From Bacillus sp. SORGH_AS_0510 (GTDB lineage: Bacteria > Bacillota > Bacilli > Bacillales > Cytobacillaceae): 64,000 bases of DNA. Made by a program: the position numbers and the translations under genes. Position 1 is the stretch's first letter, and the number at the start of each line of letters is the position of its first letter. Location: NCBI RefSeq assembly GCF_030818775.1, contig NZ_JAUTAU010000001.1:949001-1013000 (forward strand), read 5' to 3'. This document shows positions 37,512 through 44,861 of the stretch, one piece after another. The notes beneath the pieces were generated by a model. That model worked only from the letters and a program-made list of their open reading frames with translations, ran no database searches and had not been told where the DNA came from.

Positions 37512-38864
37512 TTAACTCATTTTCGGTTTAGCTACTAATCCTTGCTGTTCGGATGATGAATCCTTCTGAACCAGGAAGGAGGTTAGAAACGCTAAGATAC
37601 TGCCCACGAATCCGAAAATAAAGAGGTGGTGAATGCCTTCCATGAAATTCACTCCACTTGTTAATAATGCCCCCATGATGGTGACGCCAATCGCGGTCCC
37701 CATATTTCGGCAGAACATAAAGAATGAAGTCGAGATTCCTTTTTCCGTTGGGCCGACAAGCTGTTGGACGCCGATCATTCCCACGGTTGTAAGAAGACCA
37801 AACGCTAATCCTTGAACAATCATCACTAAGAACACAAACCAGAACCCGTGGCTTGGGTCTAGCATCGTTAACAAGGCGCCAGACAAGAATAATAACGCAT
37901 TCCCGATTATTAATAGAATGCGATAACCGTATTTGAGAATCCATTTACCCGCAGGTACGGCCGCCACCATCCAGCCAATCGCCGTTCCGAGTAAGGCAAC
38001 CCCGCTAAGGAACAGCGACAGGCCGGCAATATTTTGCAAGAACAAGGGAACGAAGCTGGATGCCCCGAATAAAGCCGTCGTTCCAATAAAAGCATTGATG
38101 TTGATGCGAGAAATCATCTTATTTTTAAACATAGACAGTGGAACAATTGGTGACTCTTGTTTCTTTTCGAAAAAGTAAAAAACTACCAAGAAGACAATTC
38201 CAATAATTGCGAAAAGAACGCGATTATCCTTTACAATCGTATCTAATAGTAGGAACGTGACACCAATGGCAAACAGAATGGCGCCAATGTAGTCGACCTT
38301 CGCTTTTCTAGGTTGATAATTTTCTTTGTAAGGCAGCAGGGTGACAAACGAAATTAAGCACACCGGTAGATTCACAAAGAAAATCCAGCGCCAAGTCATA
38401 AACTCAACGAAAAACGAACCAAGCAATGGAGCGAGGACGGCAGATAAGCCCCACATCGCTGTAAATAAGGCTTGGATTTTGCCTCGTTTTTCAACGGAAA
38501 ATAAGTCACCCGCAATAATTGCAGGGAATGGCATCATGAATCCAGCGCCAATTCCTTGTACGGCACGGAAAAGGACTAACTGCACCATATTGGCGGAAAT
38601 TCCGCAAAGGAGCGATCCAACTAGGAATAGGAGGATTCCGGTGCCAAAGACTCTTTTACGTCCGAATAAATCGGATAACCGACCAGCCACAGGAGAAAGA
38701 ATGGTGCTGGTAATCATATAGGACGCGAACGACCACGCATAGAGGTCAAACCGGCCTAATTCTTTTGCAATGATGGGCATCGTCGTATTCATAATCGTTG
38801 AATCGATGGACGCAACCAGCATCGCAAGAACAATACTAACCATCACAGTTGTTCTGCTCTTCAT
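37512..38864 (-). CDS. DHA2-family MFS drug exporter
   Basis: 450 residues with about 12-14 membrane segments. N-terminal VLAMLVASIDSTIMNTTMP matches the DHA2 motif, GRLSDLFGRKRVFG is MFS motif A, and RAVQGIGAGFMMPFPAII is the antiporter motif region. It should expel drugs or lipophilic compounds with proton exchange. A strong sigma-A promoter and palindromic operator lie 60-90 nt upstream, so it is likely inducible by a MarR-type repressor encoded elsewhere. Confidence 0.9.
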   Translation of the reverse strand: MKSRTTVMVSIVLAMLVASIDSTIMNTTMPIIAKELGRFDLYAWSFASYMITSTILSPVAGRLSDLFGRKRVFGTGILLFLVGSLLCGISANMVQLVLFRAVQGIGAGFMMPFPAIIAGDLFSVEKRGKIQALFTAMWGLSAVLAPLLGSFFVEFMTWRWIFFVNLPVCLISFVTLLPYKENYQPRKAKVDYIGAILFAIGVTFLLLDTIVKDNRVLFAIIGIVFLVVFYFFEKKQESPIVPLSMFKNKMISRININAFIGTTALFGASSFVPLFLQNIAGLSLFLSGVALLGTAIGWMVAAVPAGKWILKYGYRILLIIGNALLFLSGALLTMLDPSHGFWFVFLVMIVQGLAFGLLTTVGMIGVQQLVGPTEKGISTSFFMFCRNMGTAIGVTIMGALLTSGVNFMEGIHHLFIFGFVGSILAFLTSFLVQKDSSSEQQGLVAKPKMS

Positions 38865-38907
38865 ATATATATCCCCTTTGTTTTGAAAAAATTTTCGTAA
38901 TGTAAAA

Positions 38908-38952
38908 ATCTTGAACTTGAGATATATTAAAGCAAATTGCCCAGGCTGTCAA
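38908..38952 (-). promoter_or_regulatory. Sigma-A promoter and palindromic operator of the DHA2 exporter
   Basis: On the minus strand TTGACA (38947-38952), a 17-bp spacer and TAATAT (38924-38929). Directly downstream is ATCTCAAGTTCAAGAT (38908-38923), an imperfect palindrome at the transcription start. The ATCT...AGAT outer arms resemble MhqR/MarR-type operators. No repressor gene is adjacent. Confidence 0.7.
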
Positions 38953-38992
38953 GAAGAAAACGCGGAGGGGCTATCGGTCTATTTAATAGATA

Positions 38993-39125
38993 TGTAGATT
39001 TCCTTTAAAGATATGTAGATAACTTCAGATTTTATGTAGATAAATGTTATAAGTGTGTAGATATCTGTGGAAAACGTGTAGATAAATCATGAAAGTATGT
39101 AGATATCTTCAAAAAACGTGTAGTT
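38993..39125. repeat. 21-bp-period array of TGTAGAT motifs
   Basis: Seven copies of TGTAGAT (the last TGTAGTT) start at 38993, 39014, 39035, 39056, 39077, 39098 and 39119, exactly 21 bp apart. Sequence between the motifs is AT-rich and only weakly conserved. On the minus strand several copies extend to TTATCTACA, one base from the DnaA box TTATCCACA. The array lies between the divergent DHA2 and VanZ genes and has no coding potential. Confidence 0.9.
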
Positions 39126-39196
39126 AAGTAGGTATTAGGTCTATTTTTCCTGTAAAATAAAACAAATAGATTGTATAACGAAAGGAGGTTTTGCAC

Positions 39197-39640
39197 ATGG
39201 GTAGGAGAAAGTGGTGGATTATTGCGGCGATTATCTGGATGACCGGCATTTTCTGTGCGACACAGCTTCCATACTTCACAGGAGAAAACACATCCCAGAC
39301 CATCGAAAAAGTGGTAAACACGGAACATAAAACGATAGATACACCCAGTGCGGACCATGGGGTGGTTAAGGTGCTCAACTTCCTTATTCGAAAGGCGACT
39401 CATCTTACGGTTTTTGGTATCTTAGCATTTTTATTGTTCAAATCTGTTGAGACTTCAAACTTTTCGTATCTTCTTGCATGGATATTAACGGCCCTTTACG
39501 CGATGAGCGATGAATATCATCAATCCTTTATGCCTGGAAGGACAGCAACTTATAAGGATGTACTAATTGATAGCTTTGGGGCATTGGTGGTTTTGTCGGT
39601 GGTTTATCTTTTTGGAAAAAAGAAGAAGAGCGCCTATTAA
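39197..39640 (+). CDS. VanZ-family membrane protein
   Basis: 147 residues from ATG 39197, 8 nt after AAAGGAGG (TTG 39191 is too close to that site). About four membrane segments. VanZ family motifs: FLIRKATHLTVFGILAF and DEYHQSFMPGRTATYKDVLIDSFGA. Family members occur in low-level teicoplanin resistance and in many Firmicutes without known role. The 21-bp array lies immediately upstream. Confidence 0.85.
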   Translation: MGRRKWWIIAAIIWMTGIFCATQLPYFTGENTSQTIEKVVNTEHKTIDTPSADHGVVKVLNFLIRKATHLTVFGILAFLLFKSVETSNFSYLLAWILTALYAMSDEYHQSFMPGRTATYKDVLIDSFGALVVLSVVYLFGKKKKSAY

Positions 39641-39684
39641 AAAAGAATGAATGAGCACACAAACATGCTCTTTCATTCTTTTTT
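39639..39684. terminator. Bidirectional terminator
   Basis: AAAAAAGAATGAATGAGCA pairs with TGCTCTTTCATTCTTTTTT around a short loop; it serves vanZ on plus and the convergent germination gene on minus. Confidence 0.88.
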
Positions 39685-39698
39685 ACTTTGAGTTCCAA

Positions 39699-39917
39699 TT
39701 AGTTGTCGTTAACGATTGGCTGGTCCAGTACGTCAGTATCTACCGTATTGGTGGAACTTGCTCCATTAATCGTAACGATATTTACACCAGTGTTGCTAAT
39801 ACCCGAACCACTGAAACTTTTCGAAGCACTCTTCGGCGATACAAATACCGCGCCTCCAAACTGTACAATACCGCCACTCACCGTATCAATCTTCACTTGC
39901 CCTGGTCCAAAAGACAT
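39699..39917 (-). CDS. GerPA/GerPF-family spore germination protein
   Basis: 72 residues from ATG 39917, preceded by AAAGGAT; a TTG two codons earlier is a weaker start. The sequence GPGQVKIDTVSGGIVQFGG, VSPKSASKSFSGSG and the GAS-TNTVDTDVLDQP tail match the small GerPA/GerPF family, which in Bacillus spores helps nutrients pass the coat. It is a lone gene outside any gerP operon, as is common for extra copies. It supports a spore former. Confidence 0.82.
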   Translation of the reverse strand: MSFGPGQVKIDTVSGGIVQFGGAVFVSPKSASKSFSGSGISNTGVNIVTINGASSTNTVDTDVLDQPIVNDN

Positions 39918-39984
39918 ACACAAACATCCTTTATGAGTTAATTCTTGTTTTCTACTATATGCTAAAGTCCATCCGTATGTTCAT

Positions 39985-40028
39985 GGGGACAGTCCCCCGT
40001 CGCGCTAAAGCGCCGGGGGACTGTCCCC
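39985..40028 (-). repeat. Two-armed GGGGACAGTCCCC hairpin repeat (inverse orientation)
   Basis: A full copy with the apical part reading GCGCTAAAGCGCC, the reverse of most others. It lies 10 nt after the minus-strand gene 40039-40245, so orientation follows the gene direction. Confidence 0.9.
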
Positions 40029-40038
40029 AAAAAAACTA

Positions 40039-40245
40039 CTAGAACCATCTAAGACTTCTCCCAAAGTAGGCCCAAAAGACAAAGGTGATGATGGAGAGGG
40101 AGATGATAGTGATGAGCCAAGCCCGATCAAACAAGTTCCAGCCCTGTCTGTCTGCAAACCATTCCCCTAGTAAAATGAATAAATAAAATATAATAAATTC
40201 CTTAACTTTCAGAAGAATAAAGCTAAAAAGTCCATGGATATCCAT
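40039..40245 (-). CDS. Small two-TM membrane protein
   Basis: 68 residues with two membrane segments (EFIIFYLFILLGEWFAD and WLITIISLSIITFVFWAYFG), separated by the short charged loop RQGWNLFDRA. A strong site, AGGGGGAG, lies 7 nt before the ATG, and a repeat follows the stop, both supporting a real gene. I do not recognise the family. Confidence 0.6.
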   Translation of the reverse strand: MDIHGLFSFILLKVKEFIIFYLFILLGEWFADRQGWNLFDRAWLITIISLSIITFVFWAYFGRSLRWF

Positions 40246-40314
40246 TTGAGACTCCCCCTCGCTTGTACATCTTATTCTTTTCAGAGGAGGAATATGAGTT
40301 TGGGGGTAGTCCCC

Positions 40315-40671
40315 CTACTTACTTGATTTGAATTTTTTAATAAATTTCTGAAAAATAGGAGTAACTTCATTAAACAATGGTTTATATTGGTTAGCTGTAG
40401 CAACGAACATATCGATCGTTTCCATAAGTAATACAAAATCTATATTGTTCATATGATCTTCAAGCTGGCTTTGAGTTTTGCTCCTATGGTGATCAGGCTC
40501 GTTTCTCCTGGAGCCTAAAAACCAATCATCCCCCGAACTGCTTTTGAAAGATGAATGCTCTTTTTGTTCAGGAAATTCCATTGACTGGTTGTCATCTTTA
40601 TTGTAAGCATCCCTTTGTCCAAACATAAAGCTTGAGAAGCGGTCTAATTCTCGATTTGGTTTCCGTTCCAT
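40315..40671 (-). CDS. Hypothetical hydrophilic protein
   Basis: 118 residues from ATG 40671, preceded by AGGAGAAGGA; a GTG seven codons earlier is less likely. The N-terminal two thirds are polar and low-complexity (NREPDHHRSKTQSQ-like composition), the last 45 residues are a predicted helix, NNIDFVLLMETIDMFVATAN then LFNEVTPIFQKFIKKF. The layout resembles small Bacillus spore or coat-associated proteins, but I cannot name a family. Confidence 0.5.
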   Translation of the reverse strand: MERKPNRELDRFSSFMFGQRDAYNKDDNQSMEFPEQKEHSSFKSSSGDDWFLGSRRNEPDHHRSKTQSQLEDHMNNIDFVLLMETIDMFVATANQYKPLFNEVTPIFQKFIKKFKSSK

Positions 40672-40872
40672 TTGATTATCCTTCTCCTGCACTGACCTTT
40701 ACACCCTTTCCCCCTTATTCTCTAAGATAAATTATGATTGGTGCTGAATGAGGGTGTGGACAATCAAAACATAATAAGTATTTTTGTGTAATTATCATCA
40801 CAGGATCCTAGCGAATTAACCTAAGTACATGGGCAAAAATAATTCCAATACTCTAGGTGAAAAAAGAGCAAG

Positions 40873-41178
40873 TCACAAAATGCACTCGCTCTCCACAATC
40901 TGAATCAGCTGCTTCAATTGCGCGACACTCTGCTCCAGTGAAAGAGAATAGTAGCGCTGGGTTCCTTTTTGTTCACTGACGACGAGATTGTTGTCGCGCA
41001 TGATTTTTAAGTGATGCGAGATGGCCGGGCGCGAAAGACTCGATTGCTCGGCGATCTCATTGACACTTAATGGTTCCTTTTCCGCAAGTAACAGAATGAT
41101 ATCTTGCCTTGCCGGGTCCGCAAGTGCGGTGAATAACGGTATACATGAACGAAATACATCGATTGCTTGTTGAGCCAT
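40873..41178 (-). CDS. ArsR-family repressor
   Basis: 101 residues, winged helix. PLFTALADPARQDIILLLAE opens the domain, and the recognition helix region is SLSRPAISHHLKIMRDNNLV. There is no obvious metal-binding cysteine pair (only single Cys near residue 12 and at the C-terminus), so it may sense a non-metal signal. It is co-transcribed behind an SDR gene (29-nt gap) and probably represses the promoter upstream of that gene. Confidence 0.87.
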   Translation of the reverse strand: MAQQAIDVFRSCIPLFTALADPARQDIILLLAEKEPLSVNEIAEQSSLSRPAISHHLKIMRDNNLVVSEQKGTQRYYSLSLEQSVAQLKQLIQIVESECIL

Positions 41179-41207
41179 GCCTAATATTTCCCCTTTTGTA
41201 CGTAAAA

Positions 41208-41972
41208 TTATTTTTCCCCTGCAACATACTTGGAAATTTTCGCCGCCAGACTTCTTGGCATAAATTTTGCCCCAAGAACTCCTGCTTTATTTAAGCCGCC
41301 TGTCACAATGACGCGCTTCCCGCGCATCAATGCTTCATACCCTTGTTTCGCCACTACATCCGAGGACATCGCTGAACTGAACATTTTCGAGTTCTCCACA
41401 CTTGCGACTGCGCCAAAGTTTGTTTTCGTGGCGCCCGGGCATAGAGTGGTGACTGTCACGCCAGTACCAACCAATTCCTCCACCAGTGCTTCCGATAAGG
41501 AAAGAACATAGGCTTTACTTGCAAAATAAACGGCCATTAACGGACCTGGCTGGAATGCCGCTGTGCTCGCAACGTTCAGAATTCTGCCGCTGCCCACCTG
41601 CTTCATTTTTGGCAGGAAGTAGTAGGTGAGTTCTGTCAGAGCCGTGATGTTTAATTGAATCATGTTGGATTGTTTTTCAATCTCCAGCTCATCAAACTTG
41701 CCCATCAATCCGAAGCCAGCGTTATTCACTAGGACGTAAACCGAAATCCCTTTTTGTTCGATTTCTTCAAATACTTCCTTCGCCGCTCCTGGTGCACTCA
41801 AGTCTTTAGGAATAACGGTTACTTCTACATTAGAGTAGGTTTGTTTCATTTCAGTTAAAGTGTTTTTGCTTCTCGCGACCAAAACAAGATTATAGCCATC
41901 CTTCGCAAACAGTTTAGCAAACTCATAGCCTAAGCCGCTCGTTGCACCGGTAATTAATGCAGTTTTTTTCAT
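41208..41972 (-). CDS. Short-chain dehydrogenase/reductase
   Basis: 254 residues from ATG 41972 with GGAGG 8 nt upstream. Classical SDR: TGATSGLGYEFA binds NADP, NNAGFG follows, the catalytic Ser is in NVASTAAF and YFASKAYV supplies the Tyr-x3-Lys pair. The substrate is unknown. It belongs to the group of SDRs annotated DltE-like or general oxidoreductases. First gene of the SDR-arsR operon. Confidence 0.88.
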   Translation of the reverse strand: MKKTALITGATSGLGYEFAKLFAKDGYNLVLVARSKNTLTEMKQTYSNVEVTVIPKDLSAPGAAKEVFEEIEQKGISVYVLVNNAGFGLMGKFDELEIEKQSNMIQLNITALTELTYYFLPKMKQVGSGRILNVASTAAFQPGPLMAVYFASKAYVLSLSEALVEELVGTGVTVTTLCPGATKTNFGAVASVENSKMFSSAMSSDVVAKQGYEALMRGKRVIVTGGLNKAGVLGAKFMPRSLAAKISKYVAGEK

Positions 41973-42014
41973 AAAGTAGTCCTCCATAAGATGTATTTAT
42001 GTTCAAGTGTTTAA

Positions 42015-42063
42015 ATGTTTAAGTGTTTAAACATATAATAATTAAGTAGCAACCAGAAGTCAA
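42015..42063 (-). promoter_or_regulatory. SDR-arsR promoter with inverted-repeat operator
   Basis: On the minus strand TTGACT (42058-42063), 17-bp spacer, TATTAT (42035-42040). The operator ATGTTTAAacacTTAAACAT (42015-42034) is a perfect 8-bp inverted repeat with a 4-bp gap, directly after the -10; an imperfect second copy overlaps it downstream. This is where an ArsR dimer would block transcription. Confidence 0.78.
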
Positions 42064-42128
42064 CGAATATTCAAATGGTAAAAATATGAAACCTTTCGAT
42101 GAGAGAATTATTTTAGAAAAAAGAAGAA

Positions 42129-42763
42129 GTATGGCGCGTCTACATGGACGTTCTAGGAATTTTATTAAGAAAAAATAGTAGTAGAGCGCGTCTACATCGA
42201 CGTTTTAGGAGTTATTATTAGAAAAAATAGAAGTAGAGCGCGTCTACATCGACGTTTTAGGATTTTTATTTAGAAAAAGTAGAAGTATGGCCCGTTTACA
42301 TCGACGTTCTAGGACTTTTTATTGAAAAAAGTAGAAGTAGAGCGCGTCTACATCGATGTTTTAGGATATTTAATTAGAAAAAGTAGAAGTAGAGTGCGTC
42401 TACATCGAGGTTTTAGGATTTTTAATTAGAAAAAATAGAAGAAGGGCGCGTCTACAACGACATTTTAGGAGTTATTATTAGAAAAAGTAGAAGTAGAGCG
42501 CGTCTACATCGACGTTCTAGGACTTTTTATTGAAAAAAGTAGAAGTAGAGCGCGTCTACATCGACGTTCTAGGACTTTTATTGAGAAAAGTAGAAGTAGG
42601 GCCCGTCTACATCGACGTTTTAGGATTTTTAATTAGAAAAAATAGAAGTAGAGCGCGTCTACATCGACGTTTTAGGATTTTTAATTAGAAAAAGTAGAAG
42701 TAGGGCCCGTTTACATCGATGTTTTAGGAATTTTAATTAGAAGAAGTAGGGCCCGTCTACATT
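42129..42763. repeat. 52-bp tandem repeat array, about 12 copies
   Basis: Units start at 42129, 42181, 42233, 42285, 42337, 42389, 42441, 42493, 42545, 42596, 42648, 42700 and a partial one at 42746. Each has a GTAGAGCGCGTCTAC hairpin core, then ATCGACGTTTTAGGA, an AT-rich tail and GAAAAA. Variants GTAGGGCCCGTCTAC keep a central palindrome. 52 is not a multiple of three and stops occur in all frames, so it is non-coding. It fills most of the 840-bp gap between the SDR gene and the PTS IIA gene. Confidence 0.92.
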
Positions 42764-42830
42764 AACCAATCCCATATTTATTAAAAAAGAAGAGCCCCCC
42801 ACAAGGACTCTTCTCTCCAACAATCCAACC

Positions 42831-43286
42831 CTATTCAATCTGCCCCAACAATTCCAAAGCCTGCTCTTTCGTCTCAATCCCAAGCAACTGCTCTCTGTAT
42901 TCTTCGTTCATCAACTTACGAGATAGCATTTGTAGGATTTTCAGATGTTCGTTGCCTGCTGCTTCTTCTGGCACTGCAATCATGAAAATTAATCTTGCTG
43001 GTGTGCCATCATATGCTTCCCAATCCACGCCATCACGCTTGAGGCCGAACACAACAGTTGGTTTGACAACCGCCTTCGATTTACCGTGAGGGATGGCAAT
43101 CGACATGCCGATTCCCGTTGTGCTTTCTTTTTCACGATTCATGATCGCCTTTTTGAATTTACGCTTCGATTTGATGGCGCCATACGCGTCTAACTTCTCA
43201 ATCATTTCATCGATTACAGATTCTTTCGTGTTCCCTTTGATGTCTGTTTCAATAAGCTCTGTACTGATTAAATCTGTCAATTTCAT
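42831..43286 (-). CDS. PTS fructose/mannose-family IIA component
   Basis: 151 residues. The EIIA (fructose/mannitol class) active-site region is GIGMSIAIPHGKSKAV, with phospho-His in IPHG. It accepts phosphate from HPr and passes it to the IIB domain of the next protein. It lies 6 nt downstream of the IIBC gene. With the ManR-like activator and ManA nearby, mannose is the likely substrate. Confidence 0.88.
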   Translation of the reverse strand: MKLTDLISTELIETDIKGNTKESVIDEMIEKLDAYGAIKSKRKFKKAIMNREKESTTGIGMSIAIPHGKSKAVVKPTVVFGLKRDGVDWEAYDGTPARLIFMIAVPEEAAGNEHLKILQMLSRKLMNEEYREQLLGIETKEQALELLGQIE

Positions 43287-43292
43287 CTATTA

Positions 43293-44687
43293 TCACTCCA
43301 CATTCTTTTTCAAAGCATTGACCATTAGTGCTGTCACAACGACCCCAACGATAATTGCCACTAAGAACATTACTACATTATCCACTGCACCAAGTGCGGC
43401 AACAATCAATCCACCGTGTGGAACGTGGTCGCCCACGTGGCTTAACATTGCGATTACAGCACCGGCCATCGAACCAACCATGATACTTGGAATAACGCGC
43501 AGTGGATCTTTCGCTGCGAATGGAATCGCACCTTCCGTGATACCGAATAGACCCATGAAGAACGCTGCTTTTCCTGCTTCTTTTTCCGCATCTTCGTATT
43601 TTTTCTTATTCATCAATGTAGCAAGACCCATACCGATTGGAGGGATACAGATCGCTGCTGCAATTGAACCCATGATGGCGTAGTTACCAGAAGCGATCAT
43701 CGCAGAACCGAATAAGAACGCAACCTTGTTCACTGGACCACCCATATCAAAGGAAATCATTGCACCTAATAATAACGCTAATAAAATAGAACTTGTACCT
43801 TGTATACCATTTAAGAAATCAGTTAATGCTGTGAACACGCCTGCCACTGGTTTACCAAGGATAAAGATAAAGACGGCTGAAACCACGACACTTGCTAAAA
43901 TCGGGATAATCAAGATTGGCATAATTGGCTGCACCATTTTTGGTACCTTCCAGCTCTTGATCCATTTTGCAACATACCCTGCGATAAAACCGGCAATAAT
44001 TCCACCAAGGAACCCTGCGCCTGCTTCACTGCTATAAAATTCCCCATGTGCGGCAATATATCCACCGACCATACCAGGTACTAATCCTGGACGGTCTGCA
44101 ATACTCATCGCGATAAATCCGGCTAAAATTGGAACCATAAATCCGAATGATGCCGCACCGACATTTAAGACAGAGTTCCAAATCGAATCTGGATCGACAA
44201 CCATTCCCTTAGCTGTCGGATGACCGCCTAGACCTAATGCTAATGCAATTAAAATCCCGCCGACCACAACGAATGGAATCATGTAAGATACACCGTTCAT
44301 TAAGTGGCGGTAAAACGGGTTTTGTTTCTCTTTTCTTTCACTTTTAATTTGATCGACGGACTTCATGCTTTCTTGGTGAACAGGAACGTCACCTGTTAAC
44401 ACTTGGTTGATTAATTCTTCAGGCTTGCGAATCCCGTCTTGAACACCCGTTACGAGAAGCTTTTTGCCAACAAATCTTGCTGTATCAACGGTTTTGTCCG
44501 CAGCGATGATAATACCATCTGCTTCTTGTATTTCTTGTTCGGTTAGTTCGTTTTCAACACCGATTGAGCCTTGAGTTTCAACTTTCATTTGATGTCCAAG
44601 CTTTTCAGCTGCTTTTTGTAAGTTTTCAGCTGCCATATATGTATGGGCAATGCCGTTTGGACATGAGGTAATCGCTAATAACTTCAT
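43293..44687 (-). CDS. PTS fructose/mannose-family IIBC permease
   Basis: 464 residues. IIB domain (1-~100) with phospho-Cys in AITSCPNGIAHTYMAA; IIC domain with about nine to ten membrane segments, starting MNGVSYMIPFVVVGG and including FDMGGPVNKVAFLFG. It imports and phosphorylates a hexose. In B. subtilis ManP is an IIBCA fusion; here IIA is a separate gene. Its upstream region is cut by an IS256-family insertion 68 nt before the start codon, so expression may be altered. Confidence 0.88.
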   Translation of the reverse strand: MKLLAITSCPNGIAHTYMAAENLQKAAEKLGHQMKVETQGSIGVENELTEQEIQEADGIIIAADKTVDTARFVGKKLLVTGVQDGIRKPEELINQVLTGDVPVHQESMKSVDQIKSERKEKQNPFYRHLMNGVSYMIPFVVVGGILIALALGLGGHPTAKGMVVDPDSIWNSVLNVGAASFGFMVPILAGFIAMSIADRPGLVPGMVGGYIAAHGEFYSSEAGAGFLGGIIAGFIAGYVAKWIKSWKVPKMVQPIMPILIIPILASVVVSAVFIFILGKPVAGVFTALTDFLNGIQGTSSILLALLLGAMISFDMGGPVNKVAFLFGSAMIASGNYAIMGSIAAAICIPPIGMGLATLMNKKKYEDAEKEAGKAAFFMGLFGITEGAIPFAAKDPLRVIPSIMVGSMAGAVIAMLSHVGDHVPHGGLIVAALGAVDNVVMFLVAIIVGVVVTALMVNALKKNVE

Positions 44688-44754
44688 GTATGTGTTTCAT
44701 CTCCTGTATGAAAGATTTTTTTAGAAAAATAATTTAAATAATGTCTATGTATTA

Positions 44755-44762
44755 GTTATACT
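44755..44762 (+). repeat. Target site duplication, left copy
   Basis: GTTATACT, directly left of the IS256-like element. The identical 8-mer stands directly right of it at 46232-46239; IS256-family elements create 8-9 bp duplications. Confidence 0.93.
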
Positions 44763-44861
44763 GATTAAGTCCATATAATTGTGTAAAAAGAAAAGAGTCA
44801 TTTTATTCCTTCTTGGCTACAATGTTTAACAACCACGATAAACAATGAAAGAGGAATAAAA

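Noticed and set aside
37528-37944. 138-codon frame antisense-register to the DHA2 exporter gene
   Set aside because: Same strand but a different register of the exporter coding sequence; composition is typical of an out-of-frame translation.
39641-39941. Plus-strand frames over the GerPF-like gene
   Set aside because: They run antisense to a gene with clear family motifs and overlap the terminator of vanZ.
42129-42763. CRISPR array
   Set aside because: The whole 52-bp unit is repeated with only point changes; there are no unique spacers and no cas genes in the window.
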